From Pelobium manganitolerans (lineage in GTDB: Bacteria; Bacteroidota; Bacteroidia; Sphingobacteriales; Sphingobacteriaceae), in the NCBI RefSeq assembly GCF_003609575.1, contig NZ_MBTA01000005.1:100918-164917 (forward strand): 64,000 nucleotides of DNA, given 5' to 3'. The notes under the pieces were generated by a model. The model was not told the origin of the DNA, did no database searches, and saw only the letters and a list, made by a program, of their open reading frames with translations. A program made the position numbers and the translations under genes. Positions 38,605 through 49,128 of the stretch are shown one piece after another. Position 1 is the stretch's first letter. Each line of letters opens with the position of its first letter.

Positions 38605-40578
38605 ATGTTATCTAAATCGAAATACAGTTTTAAGCTGGGAATCATAACTATTTTAATATTGGCGTTTGCTTGGAGCGGTGCTGTGGCACAATTAACTACC
38701 CGGGCAGATTCGCTGAGGTTAGAGCGCGAACTCCAAAGCCTAAAAGATGCTTCTGTTAGCAACCCCGATACAATTATTGTTGCGGGAGATCGCCTACTCT
38801 CCATATATGGCAAGCCTGCTACATCGCCTAACCGTTTAAAAATTTATCGTGCGTTAGGTTTTGTATTGTCAAAGCATGGGTACTTTCAGTTGACCGAGCG
38901 GTATTACCGAGAAGCTGTTGAGATAGCTAGAAAAACTGGCAACCAGTCCGCGGAAGCGGATTTAATCAATTCTTTGGGGGTAATGTGGGCAAAAAAGGGT
39001 GAGTATATAAAAGCGGAGTCGTCTTTTTTAAAGGCTTTGATTATCTCTGAGAAGGCGCGTTATGTGCCTGGCATTGTGAGCAGTTATCTAAAGCTGTCGA
39101 CCCTAAGAATTAAACAGAACAAGCCTGTGGAATGTTTGAGTTTTTGCAAGAAGGCAGACTCGGTAAATGCGGTTAACCATGTTTCTTTTTTAAAACAGGA
39201 GATACTGCGGAATAAAGGCATTGTAAAGGCCATGCAGGGCCATTATGCAGAAGCGTTAGCGTCTTTTAATACGAGTTACAAAATAGGGGTAGAAGAGAAG
39301 GACGTTGTTGATCAGGTAGTTGATTTACAGAATATTGGTTTAGTTTATAAAGAGCAGAAACACATTGCTGAAGCTTTATCGTACCTTAAAAAAGCAGCTT
39401 CGCTAGCAAAAAGTTATTATTTAAAAGAGGAAGAAGTACGCGTAGAGATCAATATCCCGCCAATTTTAGCAAGTACAGGAAATTTTGATGAAGCAGAAGC
39501 CCTGCTGTTGGCTTTGGATAAACGTGCTATTGAACTTAGCTTAATAGATATGCGTTTGGAAATTTATACAAAGCTTAGCGAATTGAGTGAACAACAGAAA
39601 AATTACCGCAAGGCATATCGATACCTCGGTACATATACGGAGTTACGGGATAAACAAGCCAACGAAGAAAGCGGACGTGTTTTACAGGAAGCTCAGGTAA
39701 ATTTAGGCCTCCTAAAAGCAAATAAGCGGCTAAAAGAGAACGAAGATCTGTTGTTTCAGAAAACCCGTGAACGTAATATCTTATTTGGCGTACTGTTGTT
39801 CTGCAGCTTGTTATTGGGCGCATTGGTTTTTGCGTTATTACGTCTCAAAAACCTGAATTGGGTGCTTTCACAAAAAAAGGAACAGCTTAGCCAAAGTAAT
39901 AGCAGCAAAAATAAGTTGCTCTCAATTATTGGGCATGATTTGCGTGGACATGAAAGTACTTCGCTTGGATTGCTTGGCCTATTAAAAAATGGCGATTTAA
40001 CACCAGAAGAAGCAGACGTTTATTTAGGTATGCTGCTTACGCAAACAGAATCTGCGCTGGCTACTTTAGAAGATTTACTACTCTGGGGCCAAACCCAAAT
40101 TAAAGGTGGCGATTACAAACCTCAGAATTTGATGCTTTCGCTTTTGATTGATCGAAGCGTAGCTTTAAATACAGAAGCAATCCAAAAAAAGGAACTTGAC
40201 GTGCAAGTAGATGATTTGCAGGGGAAGGAAGTAAACGCCGATGCGCATTATATCTCTTTTGTTATGCGAAACCTGTTAGCTAACGCCATTAAGTTTACAC
40301 CTAATAAAGGCATCATTAAAATTTATGCAGAAGATTATTCGCCGCAGCAGTACAGCATTTGCGTGGCAGATGACGGTATCGGGATTCCGCCAGAGCAATT
40401 GGAACAAATATTTTCACCACAAAGCATTAGCCGTAAGGGCACAAACAATGAATCGGGTACCGGTTTAGGGCTTACTTTATGCAAAGAATTTGTAGAAGCA
40501 AACGGCGGAAAAATTTGGGCACACCCTGGTTTACAGGGTGGTACGGTCTTTTGTTTTACTTTAAATAAAAAGAGATAA
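38605..40578 (+). CDS. TPR-containing sensor histidine kinase
   Basis: A 657-residue sensor typical of Bacteroidota. Residues 1-29 are a signal peptide (ending AVAQ). About residues 75-360 are tetratricopeptide repeats, which would be periplasmic. A membrane segment spans 391-412 and a short coiled coil follows. The kinase core has His444 in IIGHDLRGH, N-box RNLLANAIKF (555-564), DDGIGIP (589-595) and GTGLGL (618-623). The H-box has RGHES instead of the usual R-x-P after the His, an atypical variant. No response regulator is adjacent, so it may pair with a remote one. Confidence 0.9.
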   Translation: MLSKSKYSFKLGIITILILAFAWSGAVAQLTTRADSLRLERELQSLKDASVSNPDTIIVAGDRLLSIYGKPATSPNRLKIYRALGFVLSKHGYFQLTERYYREAVEIARKTGNQSAEADLINSLGVMWAKKGEYIKAESSFLKALIISEKARYVPGIVSSYLKLSTLRIKQNKPVECLSFCKKADSVNAVNHVSFLKQEILRNKGIVKAMQGHYAEALASFNTSYKIGVEEKDVVDQVVDLQNIGLVYKEQKHIAEALSYLKKAASLAKSYYLKEEEVRVEINIPPILASTGNFDEAEALLLALDKRAIELSLIDMRLEIYTKLSELSEQQKNYRKAYRYLGTYTELRDKQANEESGRVLQEAQVNLGLLKANKRLKENEDLLFQKTRERNILFGVLLFCSLLLGALVFALLRLKNLNWVLSQKKEQLSQSNSSKNKLLSIIGHDLRGHESTSLGLLGLLKNGDLTPEEADVYLGMLLTQTESALATLEDLLLWGQTQIKGGDYKPQNLMLSLLIDRSVALNTEAIQKKELDVQVDDLQGKEVNADAHYISFVMRNLLANAIKFTPNKGIIKIYAEDYSPQQYSICVADDGIGIPPEQLEQIFSPQSISRKGTNNESGTGLGLTLCKEFVEANGGKIWAHPGLQGGTVFCFTLNKKR

Positions 40579-40599
40579 TATTCTTAATTATCTCTTTTT
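40567..40599. terminator. bidirectional terminator between the TPR kinase and gcvP
   Basis: AAAAAGAGATAAT (40567-40579) pairs perfectly with ATTATCTCTTTTT (40587-40599) around a 7-nt loop. A/T runs on both sides can serve both converging genes; it overlaps the kinase's last codons and stop. Confidence 0.85.
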
Positions 40600-40604
40600 A
40601 ATAT

Positions 40605-43490
40605 TTATACCAATACATCAAATTCGTAATCAGTTACCGGTGGGCAACTACATATGAGGGTACGGTCTCCAAAAGTATCATTTACACGACCCACCGAAGG
40701 CCAAAACTTGTTTTGCTTTAAGTATGGTAATGCAAATGCGGCTTGCTCGCGGCTATAAGGCTTATCCCAATCACTTGCAGTTACCGCGCTCATAGTATGC
40801 GGTGCATTTTTAAGTGGATTGTTTTTTCCATCAATAAGAGCTTCTTCTACCGCTCTTATCTCTGCACGGATGGCAATCATCGCATCGCAAAAGCGATCCA
40901 GCTCTTCTTTAGGTTCAGATTCTGTGGGTTCTACCATTAGCGTTCCAGCAACCGGAAACGAAACCGTAGGCGCATGAAACCCATAATCCATTAACCTTTT
41001 TGCTACGTCGGTAACTTCAATGCCAAAGTTTTTAAAGCCTCTACAATCCAAAATCATCTCATGGGCGCAACGTCCATTAGCGCCGGCATACAAAACTGGG
41101 TAATGTTGCTCTAAGCGGCTTTTGATATAGTTAGCGTTTAATATGGCAAATTGGGTAGCGCGGGTTAAGCCCTTTGTGCCCATCATGGCAACGTAAGCGT
41201 GCGAAATTAAAAGAATAGACGCCGAACCCCAAGGCGCCGCAGAAACCGCGTGTATTGATTTTTCGTGGTTGATATCCACCACGCTATGTCCGGGTAAATA
41301 GGGTACAAGATGACTAGCGACACCAATTGGTCCCATACCAGGACCGCCTCCGCCATGCGGAATGCAAAAAGTTTTGTGCAAGTTTAAATGGCAAACATCT
41401 GCACCAATGGTTGCCGGGGAGGTAAGCCCTACCTGCGCGTTCATATTGGCACCGTCCATATAAACCTGTGCGCCGTGTTTATGGATGATATCGCAAATTT
41501 CAATGATGGACTCCTCAAAAACTCCGTGGGTTGATGGGTAAGTCACCATCAGGCAACTTAAGTTAGCCGCGTGCTCTTCGGCTTTCGCGCGTAAATCAGC
41601 AACATCAATATTGCCCCGTTCATCACATTTTGTAACCACAATTTTCATCCCGGCCATTGCCGCAGAAGCCGGATTGGTACCGTGCGCAGACGAAGGAATT
41701 AAAACCACATTACGGTGTTGTTCTCCGCGATCATGATGATAAGCTCTGATGACCATCAATCCGGCATATTCGCCCTGTGCGCCTGCATTGGGTTGCAAAC
41801 TCATCGCTGCAAAGCCGGTAATTTCTGCCAACCAGGTATTCAACTCGGCCATGATTTGCATATAACCGCCAGTTTGGTCGGCAGGCGAAAATGGATGCAA
41901 AGAAGAAAATTCTGGCCATGTAACCGGAATCATCTCTGTAGTGGCATTTAGTTTCATAGTGCAAGACCCCAAAGGAATCATAGAATGGCACAAAGAAAGA
42001 TCTTTTGCTTCTAACGATTTAATGTAGCGCAACATCTCATGCTCCGAGTGGTGCGTGTTAAAAACCGGATGCGTTAAAAAATCACTAGTACGCTGTTGTG
42101 AAACGGGAATGGTGCTTTCAACTTCTTCTGCCAAAGCATAAATATCTATATCGTTTAGCGTCTTAGCTTTTACCTTCCCAAAAACCTTTACAATGGTTTC
42201 AATATCGTGCAAACGGGTAGTTTCATCAAGTGCAATGGTGATGATGTCGCCGTCGTAATTTAAATTGAACTGGTTGTTCAAGGCTTCGGAATGTATTGGG
42301 TTTACCAAATCGCCGACAGAAAACTTTAAGGTATCAAAGTAGCTTTCGTTTAGCTGCTGATAACCAAATTGCGCCAAGGCTTTACTTAGCAAAACAGCCA
42401 TACCATGTATGCGCTGTGCAATGGCTTTTATGCCCTGCGGACCATGGTAAGTGGCATACATTCCTGCCATAATTGCCAATAAAGCTTGCGCCGTACAGAT
42501 GTTTGAAGTGGCTTTATCTCTGCGGATGTGCTGTTCGCGGGTTTGCAAAGCCATGCGCAAAGCATAATTGTTATGGGCGTCGATGGTAACGCCAATTAAC
42601 CTGCCCGGCATACTGCGTTTGTAAACTTCTTTGGTAGCAAAATAAGCAGCGTGTGGGCCACCGAAGCCCATGGGTACGCCAAACCGTTGGGTAGTGCCTA
42701 CTACAATATCAGCACCCCACTCGCCCGGAGGGCTTAGTAAGGCAAGGCTCATCAAATCTGCTACAACGGTAAGTTTGATGTCTTTTTCGTGCGCTGCAGT
42801 TGCAAATTCACCGTAATTGTAAACAGCACCTTGCCCCGCCGGATATTGCACTAAAGCACCAAAAAAATCTTCATTTAGTTCCGCTGTTTGGTGATTGCCG
42901 ATGATTAAAGTGATGCCGTAGGGCTGTGCGCGCGTTTTTAAAATGTCGATGGTTTGTGGAAACACCTCTTCGGAAACGAAATAAGATTTTGCGTTTTGAT
43001 TTTTACGCAAGCTGTATTGCATAAACATGGCCTCGGCGGCTGCAGTGCCTTCATCCAACAATGAAGCGTTGGCAATTTCCATCCCGGTTAAATCAATCAC
43101 CATTGTTTGGAAATTTAACAATGCCTGCAAACGCCCTTGCGAAATTTCTGCTTGGTAAGGCGTGTACTGTGTGTACCAACCCGGGTTTTCTAATACGTTT
43201 CTTTGGATAACCGCCGGCACAATTACATCATAATAGCCTTGGCCGATGTAGGATTTATAGACTTTATTTTTCGATGCCGTTTGGCGCAATTTGTTGAGGT
43301 ATTCAAACTCGCTTTTAGGCTCGGGTAAATTAAGTGCCTGTTTTAATCTGATGTTTTCTGGAACGGTTTGATTTATAAGGGCATCCAGACTGTCGGCGCC
43401 AATGCTCTTGAGCATAGCTTGGGTGTTTTGCAGGTCTGGGGCGATGTGTCGGGTTTCAAAAGCTTCCTTATAAAATACATTCAATTTCAT
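40605..43490 (-). CDS. gcvP: glycine dehydrogenase (decarboxylating), P protein
   Basis: PLP-dependent P protein of the glycine cleavage system, which decarboxylates glycine and passes the aminomethyl group to lipoyl-H protein. The 961 residues are a fused N- and C-terminal half form. Lys706 in [21 protein letters not shown] should bind PLP. Other marks are [14 protein letters not shown] and the N-terminal SYIGQGYYD. The other gcv genes are not in the window. A -7-like TACTTTTG lies upstream on the minus strand at 43554-43561. Confidence 0.97.
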   Translation of the reverse strand: MKLNVFYKEAFETRHIAPDLQNTQAMLKSIGADSLDALINQTVPENIRLKQALNLPEPKSEFEYLNKLRQTASKNKVYKSYIGQGYYDVIVPAVIQRNVLENPGWYTQYTPYQAEISQGRLQALLNFQTMVIDLTGMEIANASLLDEGTAAAEAMFMQYSLRKNQNAKSYFVSEEVFPQTIDILKTRAQPYGITLIIGNHQTAELNEDFFGALVQYPAGQGAVYNYGEFATAAHEKDIKLTVVADLMSLALLSPPGEWGADIVVGTTQRFGVPMGFGGPHAAYFATKEVYKRSMPGRLIGVTIDAHNNYALRMALQTREQHIRRDKATSNICTAQALLAIMAGMYATYHGPQGIKAIAQRIHGMAVLLSKALAQFGYQQLNESYFDTLKFSVGDLVNPIHSEALNNQFNLNYDGDIITIALDETTRLHDIETIVKVFGKVKAKTLNDIDIYALAEEVESTIPVSQQRTSDFLTHPVFNTHHSEHEMLRYIKSLEAKDLSLCHSMIPLGSCTMKLNATTEMIPVTWPEFSSLHPFSPADQTGGYMQIMAELNTWLAEITGFAAMSLQPNAGAQGEYAGLMVIRAYHHDRGEQHRNVVLIPSSAHGTNPASAAMAGMKIVVTKCDERGNIDVADLRAKAEEHAANLSCLMVTYPSTHGVFEESIIEICDIIHKHGAQVYMDGANMNAQVGLTSPATIGADVCHLNLHKTFCIPHGGGGPGMGPIGVASHLVPYLPGHSVVDINHEKSIHAVSAAPWGSASILLISHAYVAMMGTKGLTRATQFAILNANYIKSRLEQHYPVLYAGANGRCAHEMILDCRGFKNFGIEVTDVAKRLMDYGFHAPTVSFPVAGTLMVEPTESEPKEELDRFCDAMIAIRAEIRAVEEALIDGKNNPLKNAPHTMSAVTASDWDKPYSREQAAFALPYLKQNKFWPSVGRVNDTFGDRTLICSCPPVTDYEFDVLV

Positions 43491-43553
43491 TGCGCCGGGA
43501 GAGGTGTTTTATCTGATGAAAAATTAAAGCGTTATGCATTTCATAACACGGCG

Positions 43554-43561
43554 CAAAAGTA
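43554..43561 (-). promoter_or_regulatory. candidate -7 element for gcvP
   Basis: The minus strand reads TACTTTTG, matching TAnnTTTG and followed by GC, 64 bp before the gcvP ATG. No -33 element at the expected spacing was seen. Its upstream side abuts the truncated PIN gene. Confidence 0.45.
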
Positions 43562-43579
43562 GGTAATTTGTAAATTGAA

Positions 43580-43909
43580 ATGAGATTTAAGACGCAAATT
43601 TTCGTAAATTTATTCCGAATGCGACAACGAATTCCTGCGGACTGTTTAACTTTTATTGAAATGTCGGAAGAAGTGGAAAATTTAGCTAAAACCTATATTT
43701 CTGAACGGGCATTAGGGAAAGCAAGCGAAAATGACGCCTATCATATTGCATTATCATCAGTTTACCGGTTAGATTGCTTAATAAGCTGGAATTTTAAGCA
43801 TATTGTTAATTTTGATAAGATAAAAATGTTTAATTCAATCAATATGCGGATGGGTTATCCATTAATAGATATTCGTTCGCCGCTAGAGTTTTTGAAAGAT
43901 GAAAAATAA
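43580..43909 (+). pseudogene. PIN-domain (VapC-like) toxin, N-terminally truncated
   Basis: The frame gives 109 residues, but only the second half of a PIN protein is recognisable. IPADCLTFIEMSEEVENLAKTYI, KASENDAYHIALSSVYRLDCLISWNFKHIVN and INMRMGYPLIDIRSPLEF match the C-terminal half of a Bacteroidota PIN family of about 145-150 residues. The first acidic strand (normally the first catalytic Asp, in a DTSV/DTNV context) is missing. The first ~20 residues come from unrelated upstream DNA. The remaining acidic residues are insufficient for nuclease activity. A small partner gene overlaps its end. Confidence 0.6.
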
Positions 43910-44048
43910 CGAGCAAAAAGAATTCGATAGTGTTGCTTTTTTTCGAGGTATCAAAGAAAAATTAGCTAAGAAGATGGAAGGAATGACATTAATGCAGAAG
44001 CGTGAGTTTATGCAGAAAGTGCGAGAAGGAAAAATCAAAATTGCCTAA
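43899..44048 (+). CDS. small basic protein paired with the PIN gene (possible antitoxin)
   Basis: A 49-residue frame, MKNNEQKEFDSVAFFRGIKEKL ending REGKIKIA, overlapping the PIN gene by 11 bp. It is helical and basic, and resembles the short companion genes (FDxVxxxRxIxxKL pattern) commonly next to this PIN family. Antitoxin function is inferred from the pairing only. A palindrome follows 9 bp after the stop. Confidence 0.55.
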   Translation: MKNNEQKEFDSVAFFRGIKEKLAKKMEGMTLMQKREFMQKVREGKIKIA

Positions 44049-44056
44049 AATTTATA

Positions 44057-44089
44057 AGACTTACGAAGTTTCAAAAACTTCGTAAGTCT
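44057..44089. repeat. 15-bp perfect palindrome, REP-like or terminator
   Basis: AGACTTACGAAGTTT (44057-44071) pairs perfectly with AAACTTCGTAAGTCT (44075-44089) with a CAA loop. It lies between the convergent small gene (stop 44048) and pdxJ (stop 44096). There is no real T-run on either strand, which argues for a dispersed palindromic repeat rather than a classical terminator. Confidence 0.75.
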
Positions 44090-44095
44090 GCCGTG

Positions 44096-44818
44096 CTATT
44101 TCAACTGATATAAATAACGCTGAATAGTGTTTTCTAAACCTAAATACAAAGCATCGCAAATTAAGGCATGACCGATACTTACCTCTAATAATCCGGGGAT
44201 GTTTTCTGCAAAATATTTCAGGTTGTTCAAATCCAAGTCGTGCCCCGCGTTTAAGCCAATATCTAGCGCTTTTGCTTTTTCTGCTGCCGCGATGTAGGGC
44301 GCAATAGCTTTTTCTTTATCGTGCAGGTAGTTTGTTGCATAACTTTCTGTGTAAAGTTCTATCCTATCGGTTCCGGTAGTTTTTGCCGCTTCAACCATTT
44401 CTACGTTAGGGTCCACAAAAATAGAAACGCGAATGCCGGCTTCTTTAAAAGTTGCGATGATATCCTGAAGATAATTCTGATGTTTAACGGTATCCCAGCC
44501 GTGGTTGCTAGTAATTTGGCCCTGCGCATCCGGAACTAAAGTAACTTGTGCGGGCCTATTAGCAAGCACTAAATCAACAAACTTTTGCTCTTGGCAGTTA
44601 CCCTCAATGTTAAACTCGGTATCAATTTGGCCTTTCAAATCAAAAACATCTTGATAGCGGATGTGGCGCTCGTCTGGGCGGGGATGTACGGTGATGCCTT
44701 GCGCACCAAATCTTTCGCAGTCTAAAGCTACCTTTACCAAATCAGGATTATTGCCACCTCTTGAGTTGCGAAGTGTAGCTATTTTATTGATGTTTACAGA
44801 TAATTTGCAGTTCGACAT
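44096..44818 (-). CDS. pdxJ: pyridoxine 5'-phosphate synthase
   Basis: Last step of de novo vitamin B6 synthesis, condensing 1-deoxyxylulose-5-phosphate with 3-amino-2-oxopropyl phosphate. The 240 residues start [26 protein letters not shown]; an upstream in-frame ATG (44824) would add 2 residues. Other marks are [26 protein letters not shown] and [13 protein letters not shown]. It lies 24 bp after the GH3 gene on the same strand, so the two likely form an operon. Confidence 0.96.
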   Translation of the reverse strand: MSNCKLSVNINKIATLRNSRGGNNPDLVKVALDCERFGAQGITVHPRPDERHIRYQDVFDLKGQIDTEFNIEGNCQEQKFVDLVLANRPAQVTLVPDAQGQITSNHGWDTVKHQNYLQDIIATFKEAGIRVSIFVDPNVEMVEAAKTTGTDRIELYTESYATNYLHDKEKAIAPYIAAAEKAKALDIGLNAGHDLDLNNLKYFAENIPGLLEVSIGHALICDALYLGLENTIQRYLYQLK

Positions 44819-44842
44819 GTTCATTCATTTAAGCCCGATGCT

Positions 44843-46354
44843 TCAACGCATCATTTCTAACAATTCTTGTACGTATTTACGGTCGTTAGCCAAACGTGGC
44901 ACTTTGTGCTGTCCACCCAACTTACCTTTGGCTTTAAGCCAATTGTAAAAAATCCCATTTGGTGCCTGATGCACCGTGGGCCGTTTTAACGCCATATCTT
45001 TAAAACGCTTGGCGTCATAGTCCGAGTTTACCTCGCGCAAGGTATTGTCTAGTATGTCTATAAAACGCTCAAATTCTTTGGGTGCTTTTTCAAACTCGAT
45101 AATCCATTCATGCGCGCCAGGCTCGTTATCCTTAAAATAAATTGGGCAGGCCGTGTAATCTCTAATTTGTGCGTTAGTATCGTCGCACGCTTTTTTAAGC
45201 GCTTTTTCAGCATTATCGATAATTACCTCTTCCCCAAAAGCATTGATAAAATGTTTAGTGCGCCCGGTAATTTTTACCCGGTAAGGGTTTTTGGTGGTAA
45301 ACTTAATGGTATCCCCAATCATGTAGCGCCAAAGGCCGGCATTGGTACTGATTACCATTGCATAGTTTTTGTCCAATTCCACATCAGACAAAGAAACGGT
45401 GTTCGGAAATTCTTTGTCTAACTCTTCTGGCGGTATAAACTCATAATAAACACCATAATCTAGCATCAATAACAAATCATTAGAGTCGCTTTGGTCTTGG
45501 ATGCCGAAAAATCCTTCGGAAGCATTATAAGTTTCCAGATAGTACATCTGCGGATTATCAATCAGTTTTTTAAACTGCTCGCGGTAAGGCTCAAAATTAA
45601 CTGCACCGTGTACATAAAGTTCTAAATTAGGCCAAACTTCCATTAAATCTTTTTTACCGGTGATTTCCAAAATCCGCTTTGCTAAAACGATGGTCCAGGT
45701 AGGCACGCCGGCAATATTGGTCACATTTTCGCCGATAGTGGCATGCGCCATTTTCTCAATTTTTTCCTCATAATTATCCATCAAAGCGATGGAAATTCCC
45801 GGCGTCCGCATCATCTCTGCCCAAAAAGGTAGATTTTTGATAATTACGGCCGATAAATCACCATAATAAGAGTCGGGGCTAAGCTGGTTTATTTGATGGC
45901 TACCACCCAACACCAAACTTTTACCGGTAAACATTTTAGCATCTGGGCGGTTGTTGCAATAAATGGCCAACATGTCTTTTCCGCCTCTAAAGTGGCAATC
46001 TTCTAAAGACTCCTCACTTACCGGGATAAACTTGCTTCTATCATTAGTGGTGCCGGATGATTTGGCAAACCATTTAATTTCCGAAGGCCATAACACATTT
46101 TGCTCACCTGCCAGCATTTTTTCAATGTAGGGTTTTAAAGAATCGTAGGTTTGTACCGGTATCCTTTCTTTAAAATGCTCAACAGTCTCTATCGAGCGGT
46201 AATCGTATTTTTTCCCCCATTGCGTACCTACGGCATCATTGATTAACCAACCAAACCACTCTTCCTGCACCTCTTCGGGGTATTTCATAAACAGCTCTAT
46301 CTGGTGCATACGTTTTTTTATGTACCAGTTTAAAAAAGAGTTAACTATTGTCAT
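44843..46354 (-). CDS. GH3-family acyl-adenylate-forming enzyme
   Basis: The 503 residues match the bacterial branch of the GH3 auxin-responsive family, which adenylates carboxylic acids and in plants conjugates them to amino acids. Visible motifs are KWFAKSSGTTNDRSKFIPVS (phosphate loop), YNASEGFFGIQ, GLWRYMIGDTIKFT and KHFINAFGEEV. The substrate in bacteria is unknown. It precedes pdxJ; a 231-bp spacer with direct repeats separates it from lptB. Confidence 0.88.
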   Translation of the reverse strand: MTIVNSFLNWYIKKRMHQIELFMKYPEEVQEEWFGWLINDAVGTQWGKKYDYRSIETVEHFKERIPVQTYDSLKPYIEKMLAGEQNVLWPSEIKWFAKSSGTTNDRSKFIPVSEESLEDCHFRGGKDMLAIYCNNRPDAKMFTGKSLVLGGSHQINQLSPDSYYGDLSAVIIKNLPFWAEMMRTPGISIALMDNYEEKIEKMAHATIGENVTNIAGVPTWTIVLAKRILEITGKKDLMEVWPNLELYVHGAVNFEPYREQFKKLIDNPQMYYLETYNASEGFFGIQDQSDSNDLLLMLDYGVYYEFIPPEELDKEFPNTVSLSDVELDKNYAMVISTNAGLWRYMIGDTIKFTTKNPYRVKITGRTKHFINAFGEEVIIDNAEKALKKACDDTNAQIRDYTACPIYFKDNEPGAHEWIIEFEKAPKEFERFIDILDNTLREVNSDYDAKRFKDMALKRPTVHQAPNGIFYNWLKAKGKLGGQHKVPRLANDRKYVQELLEMMR

Positions 46355-46365
46355 GTTTTTTTTAG

Positions 46366-46455
46366 GGAGTTCATTAAGTTCACTGGTTCATTAGTCATTA
46401 GTACCTGTTTTGTGGTTAGGAGTTCATTAAGTTCACTGATTCATTAGTCATTAGT
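46366..46455. repeat. two direct 37-bp repeats in the lptB-GH3 spacer
   Basis: A 37-bp unit starting GGAGTTCATTAAGTTCACTG lies at 46366-46402 and again at 46419-46455 with one mismatch (period 53). A third partial match (TTAGTTCATTGGTTC) follows at about 46471. The unit is built from TTCATTAG-like words, a local low-complexity array upstream of the GH3 gene. Confidence 0.75.
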
Positions 46456-46585
46456 GGATGTGCCTGACGGTTAGTTCATTGGTTCTTATGGACAGGCCAC
46501 AGCTTAATGTCCGCAACGTTCTTGATACTTGTGTCTCGATACTCAAAATCAAACACATATCTCACATCTCAATACTCACGTCTCT

Positions 46586-47320
46586 TTAAAACTTCTTAAT
46601 CTTCAACTCAAAATGTTGCCCTAAATAAAATTTACGTGCCATCTCATTATCAGCAATTTCTTGCGGGGTGCCTGTAAGCATAATGTTTCCTTCGGCCAAT
46701 AAATAAGCCCTATCTGTTATGGACAAAGTCTCGTTAACATTATGGTCCGTAATCAAAATACCGATGTTGCGGTGTTTTAATTTGGCCACAATCATCTGTA
46801 TTTCTTCCACGGCGATGGGATCCACACCGGCGAAAGGTTCATCTAACAATATAAACTTAGGATCTGCCGCCAACGCACGCGCAATTTCCGTTCTCCGGCG
46901 TTCGCCTCCCGAAAGTAAATCGCCACGGTTTTTGCGCACCTTATGTAAGCTAAATTCGTCTATCAGCTCTTCTAGTTTATGCTTTTGTTCGTTTTTTGGC
47001 ATTCCCGACATTTCCAAAACCGCCAAAATATTGTCTTCCACACTCAGTTTCCTAAAAACAGAGGCCTCTTGTGCCAAATAGCCAATGCCTTTTTGCGCCC
47101 GGCGGTACATGGGGTCTTCGGTAATTTCTTCGTCTTCCAAAAACACCTTGCCTTCGTTGGGTTTAATTAAACCTACAATCATGTAAAATGAAGTGGTTTT
47201 TCCGGCACCGTTTGGTCCCAACAATCCAACAATTTCGCCTTGGCTAACATGGAAAGAAACATTGTTTACCACCACGCGCTGTTTGTATTTTTTGATCAGA
47301 TTTTCTGCTTTTAAAATCAT
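46586..47320 (-). CDS. lptB: lipopolysaccharide export ABC ATPase LptB
   Basis: Cytoplasmic ATPase powering LPS extraction by LptFGC. The 244 residues have Walker [16 protein letters not shown]-loop [16 protein letters not shown] (an LptB hallmark), signature [15 protein letters not shown], Walker [14 protein letters not shown] and the switch His in [11 protein letters not shown]. It follows recJ after 4 bp on the same strand. Confidence 0.95.
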   Translation of the reverse strand: MILKAENLIKKYKQRVVVNNVSFHVSQGEIVGLLGPNGAGKTTSFYMIVGLIKPNEGKVFLEDEEITEDPMYRRAQKGIGYLAQEASVFRKLSVEDNILAVLEMSGMPKNEQKHKLEELIDEFSLHKVRKNRGDLLSGGERRRTEIARALAADPKFILLDEPFAGVDPIAVEEIQMIVAKLKHRNIGILITDHNVNETLSITDRAYLLAEGNIMLTGTPQEIADNEMARKFYLGQHFELKIKKF

Positions 47321-47324
47321 GTGT

Positions 47325-49025
47325 TTAATAAGTTCTGATGCCTTTTATGTTGAGTTGAATGGTTTTTCGTTCTTTCCAAACGTTTTGTTCTACGGTATAG
47401 CAAACGTCAAAAGGCTTTCCGAAATTGATTTGTTCCAGGTAATCACCACAGCCGAAGGCAATGCAATCAAACAAAGGGCTGTCTTTCTGTCTGATGGTCA
47501 TTTTTAAATGGTTGTTGCCCACAATGCTGCCATAACGGTACGAAGATACATTTCTGCTGATAAAAACCGGTGGCATGTTTTGCGGTCCAAAAGGGGCAAA
47601 CTGGTTTAAAATCCGGAAGAATTTAGCATCGATGTCGCCTAGTGCCAGTTCGTCCTCAATCACAATTTCTTGTGTGAGCAAATTATCTGTGATGGATGCC
47701 GACACTACTTCTTCAAAACGCTTGCTAAAAGCTTCCACATTTTCGGCTTTCATGGTTAGGCCGGCGGCGTATTTATGCCCGCCGTATTGCTCTAGCAAAT
47801 CGCTGCAGGCGGTAAGCGCCTCATATAAATCGTAACCCGAAACAGAACGGCACGAGCCCGATACCAAGCCGTTAGATTTTGTTAACACGATGGTTGGGCG
47901 GTAATATTTTTCGGTCAGTCGAGACGCTACAATTCCGATTACGCCTTTATGCCAGCTTTCGTGGTACAATACGGTTGATTTCCTATTCACCATTTCTGGC
48001 GAGTTTCCAATCATCGCTAAAGCTTGTTCGGTAATATTTGCATCGTGCTCTCGGCGTTCGGTGTTTTTAAGGTTAACGATAAAACCGGCATCTTCGGCGG
48101 TTTCGGCAGAGCTTGCAATCAAAAGCTTAACCGCGTTTTTGGCGTCATCAATCCGCCCTGCGGCATTAATTCTTGGACCTATAGAAAATACAATATCCGT
48201 GATGCTAAAATCATCCGTCTTGTTAGAAAGTTCTTTTAAGGCTTGCAAACCTTTACAAGGGTTTTCATTTAGTTTTTTTAAACCGAAATAAGCTAATATG
48301 CGGTTTTCGCCGGTAATTGGGACAATATCCGACGCGATACTAACCGCTACCAAGTCTAAAAAACAGTCGACTTCACTACGGTCTATTTTGTTTTTAAGCG
48401 CAAAAGCTTGGATAAGTTTGTAACCCAGTCCGCAACCCGAAAGTTCTTTGTAAGGATAGTTGCAATCCGCACGTTTGGGGTCTAACACCGCCACTGCTTT
48501 CGGAATTTCTAAGCCGGGTAAGTGATGGTCGCAAATAATAAAATCGATATTTCTTTCTTTGGCGTAATTGATTTTTTCAATGGCTTTAATGCCGCAATCG
48601 AGGGCAATTACTAGGGTGTAACCTCGCTCTGCTGCGTAATCTATCCCTTGGTACGAGATTCCGTAGCCTTCCTGGTACCTGTCTGGAATGTAATAATCAA
48701 TTTTATGGTGGAGCTTTTTAAAAAACGAGTAGGTGAGGGCTACCGCGGTAGTACCGTCCACGTCGTAATCCCCATAAATTAAAATCTGTTCATTATCAGC
48801 AATTGCGGCTTCAATGCGGGCAACTGCGATGGCCATATCAGCCATCAAAAAAGGATCGTGTAGTTGGTTTATTGTGGGCCTAAAAAAAGATTTAGCATCT
48901 TCAAGCGTTGCTATCCCGCGTCTCAACATCATGCTTGCCAGTACTCCGCTAACGTTCAATTCGTTGCTTAACTTCTCAACCAATTGTGCATCAGCTTTTT
49001 CCTGTTCTACCCACCTTTTTTCCAT
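47325..49025 (-). CDS. recJ: single-stranded-DNA-specific exonuclease RecJ
   Basis: 5'-3' ssDNA exonuclease for recombination and mismatch repair. The 566-residue form starts [16 protein letters not shown] at ATG 49025; a GTG 18 bp upstream is less likely. DHH-phosphoesterase motifs are [12 protein letters not shown] (85-94 region), ALDCG, and [10 protein letters not shown] (DHH about 166-168), with the DHHA1 motif [11 protein letters not shown] further on. Confidence 0.96.
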   Translation of the reverse strand: MEKRWVEQEKADAQLVEKLSNELNVSGVLASMMLRRGIATLEDAKSFFRPTINQLHDPFLMADMAIAVARIEAAIADNEQILIYGDYDVDGTTAVALTYSFFKKLHHKIDYYIPDRYQEGYGISYQGIDYAAERGYTLVIALDCGIKAIEKINYAKERNIDFIICDHHLPGLEIPKAVAVLDPKRADCNYPYKELSGCGLGYKLIQAFALKNKIDRSEVDCFLDLVAVSIASDIVPITGENRILAYFGLKKLNENPCKGLQALKELSNKTDDFSITDIVFSIGPRINAAGRIDDAKNAVKLLIASSAETAEDAGFIVNLKNTERREHDANITEQALAMIGNSPEMVNRKSTVLYHESWHKGVIGIVASRLTEKYYRPTIVLTKSNGLVSGSCRSVSGYDLYEALTACSDLLEQYGGHKYAAGLTMKAENVEAFSKRFEEVVSASITDNLLTQEIVIEDELALGDIDAKFFRILNQFAPFGPQNMPPVFISRNVSSYRYGSIVGNNHLKMTIRQKDSPLFDCIAFGCGDYLEQINFGKPFDVCYTVEQNVWKERKTIQLNIKGIRTY

Positions 49026-49128
49026 ATATTTGCTTTGAATCACCCGTAAATATACAGTATAAAGTGCTTGCTAAGCAATACCATTTGTCCATTTTAACGG
49101 GTTTTTGATACTTTAAATATTTTCTGAT

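Noticed and set aside
44057..44089. Standard rho-independent terminator for pdxJ
   Set aside because: No T-run follows the stem on the minus strand, so I recorded it as a palindromic repeat.
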